Source: Anthoceros angustus
Taxonomy: Eukaryota; Streptophyta; Anthocerotopsida; Anthocerotales; Anthocerotaceae
Assembly (NCBI GenBank): GCA_010909165.1
Contig: MU008153.1
Coordinates: 1-64,000, forward strand
DNA length: 64,000 nucleotides
Reading direction: 5' to 3'
Shown here: one piece after another, positions 1 to 8,884 of the stretch
Position numbering within the stretch: position 1 is the first letter of the stretch
How the letters are laid out: each line of letters opens with the position of its first letter
Notes under the pieces: model-generated
Seen by the model: only the letters and a program-made list of their open reading frames with translations
Told to the model about the DNA's origin: nothing
The model's database searches: none
Translations under genes and position numbers: made by a program

Positions 1-717
1 AAAGGGTGTAAGTTGTGAAAAACACGAGCCCTGGGAGATCCAAAAGGATGTATTGCACGATCTGACCAACACCACAGAATGGCACATTCAACCTTAGTGC
101 AAAAGACCACGCATGTACTGATACTGTGACAAGTCCCAACACTGGGACACACGAATCAACACATCAAATTGGCAGCCAGTGAGATACGAAGCGCAACGAA
201 CTCACAAAAACGGAGTTTACCTTTGGCTCCAGCTGCTGGACATCTCGTCGGAACAGGAAGACGAAAGCCCGAACTGGGAACTCCAAAAAAGTGAAAGTTA
301 TCAGCACATGAAGCACGGCACTTCGAGAGACATTCAGTACCTCACAGCAGCAACAGGTGCATAGCCGAGGCCTCACCGACATTCACGATGATATTTAAGA
401 GATGGAACACCTTCTGAGTAGTCCATCCATAATCAGGAACCCGGCGCTGGATTCGTATGAGTTGAACCTAAAAGGCAAACACCACAACCACAGGGTTTAG
501 CAAAAAACCGCATCCAACGCCTCGAAGTTCGCCGTAGGCTCCGTCACGAGGAGAGAACCATACGTACAAGAGCGACGAGCGTGATGAGGCCGTAAACTCC
601 TGCCAAGATGTAGAAAACCCGGTCCTGCCAGACCACCGACTCATTCACGCGCCTCCACCAATCAGCAGCTGATCCCACTGTCCCGGCCAGCATCACTACG
701 GGCCATCCCTCTTCCAT
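1..717 (-). CDS. TOM1: TOM1/TOM3-like multi-pass membrane protein, 5' part (partial)
   Basis: I reconstructed four exons on the minus strand: 717-568, 467-377, 273-221 and 61 to the window edge. All junctions are GT-AG and the reading phases join. The protein starts [10 protein letters not shown] and has the motifs [44 protein letters not shown] and [16 protein letters not shown]. These match the THH1/TOM1/TOM3 family of seven-helix tonoplast proteins, which in Arabidopsis are host membrane factors used by tobamoviruses. The visible 167 or so residues are the N-terminal half; the family is usually around 290 aa, so the remainder lies beyond base 1. The ATG at 717 was chosen because it opens the first exon in frame and gives a typical N-terminus. 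Introns are 74-159 bp. The identification is from motifs and is fairly secure; normal cellular function of the family is poorly defined. Confidence 0.85.
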
Positions 718-1345
718 GCTAAACCCTGGTCCTGAGTACGATACAGTCCAGTTGATCCTCTATCCCCTGCTGCAAGAGCTTCCACCCCGCGCTGCCTCCG
801 CTATCCCTGAAATCCGCCCGAACACTCTGCTTCAATGCTACCCTCACCCGAGCCAGCATCACAGATCAAGACCACGATCCAGGCCGCAAACTTCCACAAC
901 CAGCCATCCGCAACCCTGCCACACACAATCCTCACCAGGAACGCACGCCCTATCCCAACTCCATCACACTCCGGCACCCGACATGCAGCCACACAGAAAA
1001 ACCCCGCCTCCGTCCCCGAGATCCCGTCAGGAATCCCGGGGCCCGGGGAGGTACGTCAGGCACAGGCATGCGACGCGAATTGCACCTGCGCCAGGGGGGA
1101 TAAAATTTTGGCTTGCTTGCTCGCAAGCCTGCTTGCTTGCTCCAGCCTGCGGGGACCTCAGAAGCGAGATCGGGCGGAGATGGCGGCGCGGGCGGCGGAG
1201 GCGGGCGCCATCCGGCGGCGAGGCAAGGCAGAAGTGGAGGTGGTAGCGGTGGAGGAGCGCTTCGCCATAGCCCTGCTGGCTCTCGCCTCACTCACTGCTG
1301 CCGCGGCTGCTGCTGCTGCAAAAGGCTAAGTAAAAAATGATTTGA
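718..1345 (-). promoter_or_regulatory. GC-rich 5' flank of the TOM1-like gene
   Basis: This stretch lies directly upstream of the TOM1-like ATG. It turns markedly CpG-rich at about 1130-1330 (GGCGG and GCTGCTGCT runs, a short GCTTGCTT repeat). Open frames of 75-176 codons exist on both strands, but their products are low-complexity Ala/Arg/Pro and look like a by-product of composition. I read it as promoter and 5'UTR; no specific site is claimed. Confidence 0.35.
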
Positions 1346-1845
1346 GGCACGGGCGGGCCGATGCTCGAGCCCACTAACCCAGCCCGGTGGTCGGGTTTAG
1401 TGATCTCGGGTTGGACTAACTGGGCACAACCAACCACCCGCGGCCTTTCGTGGGATTAATCACCGGGAGAGGTAACGATGTGCACCGGGGACGGGCATAT
1501 GCCTGTGATGCCGGGCCCACCATGCATGGGATGGTGCATGTGGGTGGGGTCGCTGGCTGCAGCAGGTGGCACCCAGAGCCGCAGTCTGCCGTGTCCTGCC
1601 AAACATACACCGCGTGGCACATGGCATTTTGCACATCCTCTCCCTTTGTTTCTTTGGCACCATTCCGCTCCCTGGCATTTGAATGAATGGATGTCCATTT
1701 GAATGAATTTCCTTGGTCAAAGGAATCACCTGACAGCGGCACCCCTTATCCCTAAGTTTCTCCTTCGAATCTGAACGAGGGCTTCCACGCCCACGTTTGA
1801 AGGTTTGAAAGTTTGAAGCGGGGTGTCCAATATTTTCTTAAATAT

Positions 1846-2022
1846 ATGAAGAAGAAGAAGAATTTTATTGAAGTCCACTAAGGACTGATTTCCGTCACGG
1901 GACTTGGTACTTAACAACTTGTACCATGGTGTGCCTAAGCTACTTGCACCAAGGGCATCCACTCCCTTTAGGCACCCCATCTAAGTACCGATCCAAGCTC
2001 AGGATGCTTAATATATGGATTG
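1846..2022 (+). repeat. Dispersed repeat, inverted relative to the copies at 62.5 kb
   Basis: From an AAGAAGAAGAATTTTATTG start through a block containing GTACCATGGTGTGCCTAAGC and CATCCACTCCCTTTAGGCAC, this segment is nearly the reverse complement of 62510-62790. A more diverged relative makes up the 33.59-34.1 kb tandem array. No coding potential is seen. Confidence 0.7.
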
Positions 2023-2800
2023 GGGCCTTGGTTTGCGGCTCTTGTGTTGCAAAACTCCATTGTTTGGTACTCCGCCGGTTACAGCCAAACAAGTCATGCA
2101 TAACATGCATCAATTTTAGATGCGGAGTATGTTATAAACATAACTTGCTCGATAGAGTAATTGGTTGCTGTTTGAAGAGTTTTGCTATCATCCGCTCATG
2201 TTTGGTGTGTCCAAGAGAGGTTGACATGAGCAGATAAAAATTCAACGTGAGTGCCTTAGGGATTTATCTTTATATGTATATACTTGACATATTAGTTGAT
2301 ATAGAGCTCACCCAATTTCCTACTTGTGCTATTTCAAATTTCTATCAACCTTATTCCCATTATTTGCAAGTTTTCTATATGCTAGCTACATATAACACCG
2401 TTTAAAAATCTATCACATATTTCATTTCATCCTGATTTTAATACTCATCGTATCCTAAAGAAAGACAATATAGTGATATGGAAAGAAATGGTGTCACAGT
2501 TGGGTATTTTTGCCCATTGCTGTTGGCTAGTCCATAATTGGGCTCCGCTCCTTCATAGGGGGGATTTGTTCTTGCTCTGATGTTGCACGAGCTAATGTGA
2601 TGAGGATTTTTTAGCTAGCGTTTTTTCGTTTCGGCTGCGGTTGGGGTTTAGTGTTGCTCCCGCTGCGGACCAACTTTGTTCCGCTCTTCAGTATGGTTTC
2701 ATGGTCTAAAGCTTGAGTTTCTTACATAAGAAAGAAAAAGGTGGAACAAGAAAGCCAGCAAGAACGGTTATGGCCAGACATAGCCAGCAAGTTCACGGAC
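2023..2800. other. Intergenic, no gene seen
   Basis: AT-rich sequence without a convincing open frame. The last 40 bp (about 2765-2805) are a partial unit of the 88-bp repeat that reappears after the retroelement at 7565. Confidence 0.5.
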
Positions 2801-2805
2801 AACAC

Positions 2806-3050
2806 TGTAAGGGTATTAAAGCCCAATGTACTTAGACTAATACGCTTAGTCTAAGTTAGGTGTCAGTTAAGTATCAATAGTTTAGCTAAAGCTAATCACT
2901 AGAAGCTTCTGCGGTTTCCTAGGGCTTCTTGTGGACCTTCCTAGGAGCCTGGAGGGTATAAATACCCCGAGCCTCATCTCAATGTGAGAGATACATTTGC
3001 CTCCTCTCCTCTCCTCTTTCCACCATCATGGGTCGCCACACGATCCTTCA
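2806..3050 (+). repeat. 5' LTR of the copia element
   Basis: Starts TGTAAGGGTATTAAAGCCC and ends GATCCTTCA. It contains a TATA-type promoter (GGTATAAATACC, near 2955) followed by a pyrimidine-rich CTCCTCTCC leader. It differs from the 3' LTR by scattered substitutions and small indels, so the insertion is not very recent. Confidence 0.9.
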
Positions 3051-3500
3051 ACCGTATCGAGCTTTGGTGTTGTGTTGTGATGCGGAAGATTCTAGCTGGG
3101 CGCGCAGCTCGTGGAATTGCAGGTGATCCATATCGCGCGAGGTCACGAACGCCGCGGGCGCGGGGACGTGCAGGCCGCTGGCGGGTGGCAGCGCGGGGGC
3201 CGCGGGCTCGGCTGTGGCATGGGGCGGGGCGGCGAAGCCCGGGCAGCGGAGTGCGCGCTGCAGCGATGGGGCAGCAGCAGGTGGGCGCGGGCTGGCAGCG
3301 AGCGGGTGGGCGCGGCGCGGGGCGAGCACGAAGAACCCGAATCAATCGCGGTGCCAACGCCAGCGGCGCAGCGAGAATATCGGCGGTAATACTGTGGAAG
3401 AGTCACGGCACACGCCGCAGTGGTGGGACCCGAATGGTGGGGACCTCAACGTTGGGATTCGTCGTTGAGAGAAAATTTTCCAACCCACCTACCGACAAGT
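3051..3500 (+). other. GC-rich leader segment inside the copia element
   Basis: After a mutated tRNA-iMet primer site, about 400 bp are strikingly GC-rich (GGGCGCGGGGACG-type sequence), unlike the AT-richer gag/pol that follows. Open frames on both strands (72-172 codons) give low-complexity Arg/Ala/Gly or Pro/Ala products and are not supported as genes. It could be a captured host fragment or an unusual untranslated leader. Confidence 0.5.
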
Positions 3501-3829
3501 GAGCCACGTGGCATACGGCGAAGACAAGCATAATTACATAACACAGAAGAGTTTTCTACATTACAAAACAATTGACTTTTCCGACAAGGCGAGAGTGTTT
3601 TATCTGTATCGATTTTTGAGATGATGTCTTCATCATCGAAAACGCTATCAATATCGGTAGTTAGATGGTACTAACTTCCCGCTCGAAAGAACAAGTGTAT
3701 AATGTTCTAGTGCGTAAAAGCGCATCAAGCCCATAAAGTTGTTAGGCCAAACCGTATAGTATGACACGTGATGAGTGGACTGGATGAGCTTGCTAGATCA
3801 TGCTAACATTGTCAAAACAGTGTACTTCA

Positions 3830-6800
3830 ATGTGAAAGATAAGACCAAGTTATTACTATGGCGTGTGGACTCAGAGGAGAAGTGTGCGCGTGTATTGAAA
3901 AATGGTGGACTTGAAGATGAAGGAAGGGACGAGGATGTCCGATCATCCGAATGATTTCAATACCATTTTCAGCCAGCCTCATCTCAAGGTATCACATTCC
4001 TGCATTCCGTGAGAGCTATGTTTCTGGTCACATTACGAGAGTTGGGACACCTTTCAGACCTCGAGTAAGCCTCGCTAGTGGTCTTACCATTGTAAATGTA
4101 GAAGGTAGCCGTTAACCGAGGAGGTGAATGAAAAAAACATGGAACCTTCCAAAGGTTCCAAAGCCCTCATAGTGAGAGGAGGTCCACGAAGGGAAGCAAC
4201 CGGGTTTTCTCGTAGCAAATCTCGTAGTCAAGAATGTGGAGTGTCACTATTGTCACAAAGGGTCACTTCAAAGAGAGTGCGAAGTTCAAAAGGACCAAGG
4301 AAAAGAGAAGAAGCAGACGACAAGAAGGCGACTTAATGTCGTTGGAAGAGTTAAATTGAGGACGGAGATGTCCTTATCTCTTCTTACTTGAATGCCGCAA
4401 TTACCGTGGATAGTCATTTATTCGCAATTGGATAATTGACTCGTGCATCTTTCCATGTTACTCCTCATAGAGAGTGGTTTAGCACGATGATGCTACAAGG
4501 AAAGGATGCGTTAGGCTTGGAAATAACTACGCATGATCGCAGAGGTGATGTGCAACTCAAGTTTGAACGGATCTTCATTCATGTCAAGGACGTTAGGCAT
4601 GTTCAAGTTGACAAAGAGCATGATTAGCGCAGATGCTTGGATGATGGTTACCACCGCCGGTTTGGGGATCACTCTTGGAAGATCTCCAAAGGTTCTCTTG
4701 TGTTAGCTCGTGGATCAAGTGTGGCACTTTGTACTCACTTGTGTAAACATGCCAAAGATCATGTGATCAGGTGAGACCAAATGTTTCCTTGTGGCATTGC
4801 TTAGGACATATGTCTAAGGGAATGAAGGTTTTATCTGCTCGTTATATCCTCGTTTAACTTCTCCGATCTCTCGATGTGTGAGCACTTATATGGGAAGCAG
4901 ACAAAATCATCACATCGAACAAGAGGTAAAGTAGGAGTAAACCTCTTGAGTTGGTTCACGTGATGTATGTGGACCTATGCTCATCGTGATCATTATTAGG
5001 CGGTGCCTCTATTTTGTCACTTTCATAGATGATTTCTCACGCAAGGTGTGGGTTTATCCTTTGAGGAAAAAGGATGAAGTTCGGCGGTGTTTGAAATTTG
5101 TCACCCTTGTAGAGAATCACCGCCACCGATTGAAGTGTCTAAGGAGATAATGGTGGAAGTATGTTCAAAGCTTTCCATCATTCTGTGATTCCAAGGGAAT
5201 CAAAGAGAATTGATCACAGATACTCCTCCACAAAATGGTGTGGCGGATGAGCAGAACCATTGAGAGAGAGGATAGTTTGTTGTCAAACTGGATTGCCTAA
5301 TGGGTTTTGGGGCGGTTCACCGCAATTCATCTTATTAATGATCTCCTAATAAGGTCATTGATGAGGTGTTCCAGAGGAGCTATAGTGCGGAAAGAAACCA
5401 TCCTACAAGCATCTGCAGTGTTTGGTGAGGCATCTTGCCATGTTCCAAAAGAGTTTCGGGACAAGTTGGCACCTAAGTCCAAGAAATGTATTTTTCTTGG
5501 CTATGGTGATTCCGTGAGATGGGATACCGTTTGTGGGATCCAGAGGCTAGAAAGGTTGTTCAGATTAACGACGTGTTCTTCAATGAGAACAAGATGCAAA
5601 GCCTACTCCAACCGTGGAGGTGCGAAGGGTGATCTTCAAGAAGATGGACATGATCATCATGGTGTTGATAACGTGGTAATGTGCGTGAGCACATTCCTCC
5701 ACGGTAGATGAACCAAGAGTCGAACAAGCTCCTATAGAGGTGTGCTTCGTAGGTCGTGCAGATTACACGACCTCAGCGGTATGATCCATCTGGATTATGT
5801 CATGCCGACAGACAGGGGAACCCTCTTCTTACAAAGAGGCCATGTCAATGAGTAACAAAGAAGTGGGAGAAGGCCATAAATGAATTGCATAAGAACCAAA
5901 CTTGGGAGTTGGTTGGTTGCCTAGGATAAGAAGGCACCACTGCAAATGGGTGTACAAGATGAAGGTCATACCGCTTGATGGCAAACCAAAGTACAAGGCA
6001 CGATTGGTTGCTAAGGGTTTCAAGCAATGTGCATTGACTTTGATGAGATTTTCTCACCAAGAGTCAAAATGACAACTTTGCGATGTGTTCTTGCTTTGGT
6101 TGCGGGAATGATATGGAACTTGTACTGATGGATGTCAAGGCGGCATTCTTGCATGGTGACCTTCAAGAGGGCGTCTACATGCAAAGAAGAAGGTTTTGTT
6201 GAGAAGGGCAAAGAGAATCGTGTGTGTTGGAAGAGCCTTTATGGTTTGAAGCAGGCACCAGTGGTATCACAAGTTCCACTCATTTATGCTTTCTCAAGGC
6301 TACAAACGAAGCGATGAGGATCATTGCCTCTCTGAAAACAAGCTAAGGATCAAAGCTTGCTCATTTTGATCCTCTATGTGGATGATATGCTAATTGGGAA
6401 CAAGATCGATGAGATTTTCTTGAAGTCAAAGTTGAATGCTCACTTTGAAATGACAGACTTGGGAGAGGCGAGCCATATACTTGGCATGCGTATTCGTCGG
6501 AGACATAAGCGTCACTTTATTTGTCTCGAGAGAATACATTACAGTGCTTCAACGTTTCAACATGGAGAAGGGAAGCCATTGGGTACTCCATTGCCTCCAT
6601 ATGTGAAACTTTCAAGCGGATTGCCCAAGCTACGAGGAGGACAAAGCTGAAATGGAGAAGGTCCCATACTCATCAGTAGGGAGTTTGATGTATGCAATGA
6701 TTGCTACGTCGACATTGCCTTTGCGGTGGGAGTGGTTAGCGAGTTATGTCAAACCACGGCAAGAAGCATTGGGAGGCGATAAAAGGAGTTATGAGGTATC

Positions 6801-7290
6801 TGAATGGTACAAAAGCTTTGTGCATATGTTTTGGTAGTGAAGATGCATGTGTGGTTGGGTACAGATCTGATTATAGGATATGGACAAAGGAGGTCCACAT
6901 CGAGTTATGTCTTCATGTGCCTTTGGAGGGGCGATCTCATGGCGATCTCGTTTGCGATCGTGCATTCGCTATCTACCAGAGAGTATGTTTTGGCGAGGCT
7001 TGCAAGGAAGCCATATGGCTTGCTCGTTTAGTGGGAGACTTGGGGATCAAGGTTGAGTTGCCGGTGTTGCATTGTGATAGCAGTGCTATCAATTGGCAAA
7101 GAATCCGATGTTTCATGCGAAGACTAAACATGTGGATGTGAAGTATCACTTCATTCGAGAGGTGTTGGATGACAAGAGGGTACAACTTGTCAAGGTTCAC
7201 ACCAGAACCCTGATATTCTTACCAAGGGACTCTCTACAGCAATTTGCACCTGGCTCGGACGATGGGCATGAGGTAGTCCATTCTCTGAGG
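3830..7290 (+). pseudogene. Copia gag-pol remnants
   Basis: Pieces in canonical Ty1-copia order can be read across frameshifts. There is a gag stretch around 3920-4075 (RAMFLVTLRELGHLSDLE) and a CCHC knuckle at about 4230-4280 (ECHYCHKG...). A protease/FHVTPHREWF region sits near 4430-4490, and a GAG-pre-integrase signature (LWHCLGHMSKG) near 4785-4820. The integrase core is at 4960-5260 (FVTFIDDFSRKVWVYPLRK). Reverse transcriptase spans 5850-6560, with YVDDML at about 6376, and RNase H 6800-7200 (TKHVDVKYHFIREV). Frames change repeatedly, so only fragments of 60-134 codons stay open. Confidence 0.85.
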
Positions 7291-7314
7291 TAAATTGGCC
7301 TTTAAGTGGGAGGT

Positions 7315-7559
7315 TGTAAGGGTATTAAAGCCCAATGTACTTAGACTAATACACTTAGTCTAAGTTAGGTGTCGATTAAGTATCATTAGTTTAGCTAAAG
7401 CTAATCACTAGGAAGCTTCTTGTGCTCCTTCCTAGGGGCTTCTAGGAGCCCTGTTGGAGGTATAAATACCCCCAGAGCCTCATCTCAATGTGAGAGATAC
7501 ATTTGCTTCCTCCTCTCCTCTCCTCTTTCCACCATCATGGGCTGCCACATGATCCTTCA
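7315..7559 (+). repeat. 3' LTR of the copia element
   Basis: Same ends and length as the 5' LTR, with the TATA-type box GGTATAAATACC near 7459. It is followed directly by the second copy of the target duplication AACAC. Confidence 0.9.
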
Positions 7560-7564
7560 AACAC

Positions 7565-7707
7565 AACATCTCGAGAACATGGGTGACACAGGCCAACACG
7601 TGACAACCACCAAAGGTATGGCCAGACATTTCCAGCAAGTTCATGGACAACACAACATCTCGAGAACATGGGCGACATCGGCCAACATGTGACAACCACC
7701 AAAGGTA
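7565..7707 (+). repeat. Tandem ~88-bp repeat used as retroelement insertion site
   Basis: The unit (AACATCTCGAGAACATGGG ... CAGCAAGTTCATGGACAACAC) occurs once fully and again partially here. Its 3' half also stands immediately before the 5' LTR (2765-2805), showing that the retroelement landed inside this array. Confidence 0.75.
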
Positions 7708-7871
7708 AACCGATAATGACAGCACCCAAACCTAAACACACCCATGTGCTTTGGAACCAAGCCCAGAAATGAACCCAATAACTTAGATAGATATTCCCAA
7801 TAAATGAAGCAATATCTTAAAAATAGTATATTTGAATTTGCTTCATAACTTTTTATCCCTTACAAGGATAA

Positions 7872-7938
7872 GGAACCATTGTAAATTATGATCATCCATT
7901 GTAAATTATGGTCGCCCCTTGTAAGTTATGGTCGTCCC
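7872..7938 (+). repeat. Short tandem repeat, ~22 bp x 3
   Basis: Three near-copies of CCATTGTAAATTATGGTCG. The following 7940-8320 shows no gene; it is presumably the 3' flank of the DUF1764 gene. Confidence 0.7.
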
Positions 7939-8326
7939 TAGAAAGGGCGTGGGACTCCCTCGAGTGAGTTCTTCAGCGCAAGACATTTCGTAATAAACTT
8001 AACTTGAAGTTGTTGTTACAATTGCAATACCCTTTCAAATTATAGATTTCATAAATAAAGAATGACCGGAAAAGAAACGACATACACGGGAATTTCCCAA
8101 TCAACCAATTTACGTGAGCTCTCCACTAGAAAGGGTCCTTCACCCTCTTCAAAGAAAAGAGCTTCAAGAAACGAGCTACCGCATCATTGATGGTGTCCGA
8201 AGGAGGACAGGCGCGGACGACACATATAAAATATAACCCTACCATGGCCAGCAATTGCAGCAGCTCAGATTGATCTAGCTCAATTTGTACCCTGACTCGG
8301 GAGCAGAGCAACGAAAATGGCAGGAA

Positions 8327-8722
8327 TCAAAAGCAACATTCACAGTCGAAAGGGCATAGAGACGTGCCGCCGGAATTCTTCTTGAACCCCAGCTCCTCCT
8401 CCGAGTACACTGCGAAGCCGTCGTCAGTCTTCCTCCTCACTTTCGCGAGAACAGCGGGCGCACCCCTTTCCCTGCCTTCCTTTTGCTGCTTCCTCTGTTT
8501 CTTCTCCTTTTGCTTTTTAGGAGTTTTGTTGCGGCCGGCATCGGCCTCATGGCTGTCATCGGCTTGAGAAGCTGGCCGCCTCCGCTTTTTCTGAGCGAAA
8601 ATCGTCTCTATCTCATCTACCTCATCTGCATCCGGCTGCTGGTCCTTCTCATCTTTCGCAGCCTCCACAGCCACGGTTGCTTCTTGAAGGCGTTTGGCCT
8701 TTCCACATTTCTTCCCCCCCAT
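8327..8722 (-). CDS. DUF1764 family small basic protein
   Basis: A single-exon frame of 131 codons. The N-terminal two thirds is a charged, low-complexity Lys/Glu/Arg region containing KKRRRPASQ and a PKKQKEKKQRKQQKE run suggestive of nuclear localisation. The C-terminus is the conserved block DDGFAVYSEEELGFKKNSGG followed by LCPFDCECCF at the very end. That end block, with paired cysteines, is the hallmark of DUF1764, a eukaryote-wide family of about 110-160 aa with no established biochemical role. Length and architecture are normal and nothing is broken. The ATG at 8722 gives MGGKK. It is divergently paired with the AP-3 sigma gene only 162 bp away. Confidence 0.88.
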   Translation of the reverse strand: MGGKKCGKAKRLQEATVAVEAAKDEKDQQPDADEVDEIETIFAQKKRRRPASQADDSHEADAGRNKTPKKQKEKKQRKQQKEGRERGAPAVLAKVRRKTDDGFAVYSEEELGFKKNSGGTSLCPFDCECCF

Positions 8723-8884
8723 GGCGGCTGGTGCCGCAAAAGAGCTTACTTCGGAGCTAGGGTCGTGAAAATCACATGACCTCGGATTTCAACCTATTTT
8801 GTACTAGCATATATAGAACAACTGGCGAAGTTGTTTTGGTATCTGCGATTCGCCGGCGGCAGGGTTCTGTTTCCGGCAGTAAGT
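8723..8884. promoter_or_regulatory. Shared 162-bp divergent promoter region
   Basis: Only 162 bp separate the start codon of the DUF1764 gene (minus) from that of AP-3 sigma (plus), so both promoters and 5'UTRs must overlap here or extend into neighbouring transcripts. No clear TATA box is seen. Confidence 0.5.

Larger units (their letters stand above)
2806..7559 (+). mobile_element. Ty1-copia LTR retrotransposon, complete outline but decayed
   Basis: Two 245-bp LTRs (2806-3050 and 7315-7559) begin TGTAAGG and end CCTTCA. The 5-bp target duplication AACAC lies at 2801-2805 and 7560-7564, and the flanks rejoin into an uninterrupted repeat unit. A primer binding site resembling the complement of initiator tRNA-Met (CGTATCGAGC, expected form TGGTATCAGAGC) starts at 3052. 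A purine tract AAGTGGGAGG directly precedes the 3' LTR. Inside, the order gag zinc knuckle, protease, integrase, reverse transcriptase, RNase H defines Ty1-copia. All frames are broken by many small indels, so the element cannot be autonomous as it reads here. Confidence 0.93.

Noticed and set aside
716-1329. Plus-strand open frames of 164-176 codons upstream of the TOM1-like gene
   Set aside because: Products are low-complexity Pro/Ser/Ala/Arg, overlap each other in different frames, and the region is the GC-rich 5' flank of a well-supported minus-strand gene.
2984-3502. 172-codon frame overlapping the copia 5' LTR and leader
   Set aside because: It begins inside the LTR, runs through GC-rich sequence open in several frames, and has no recognisable domain.
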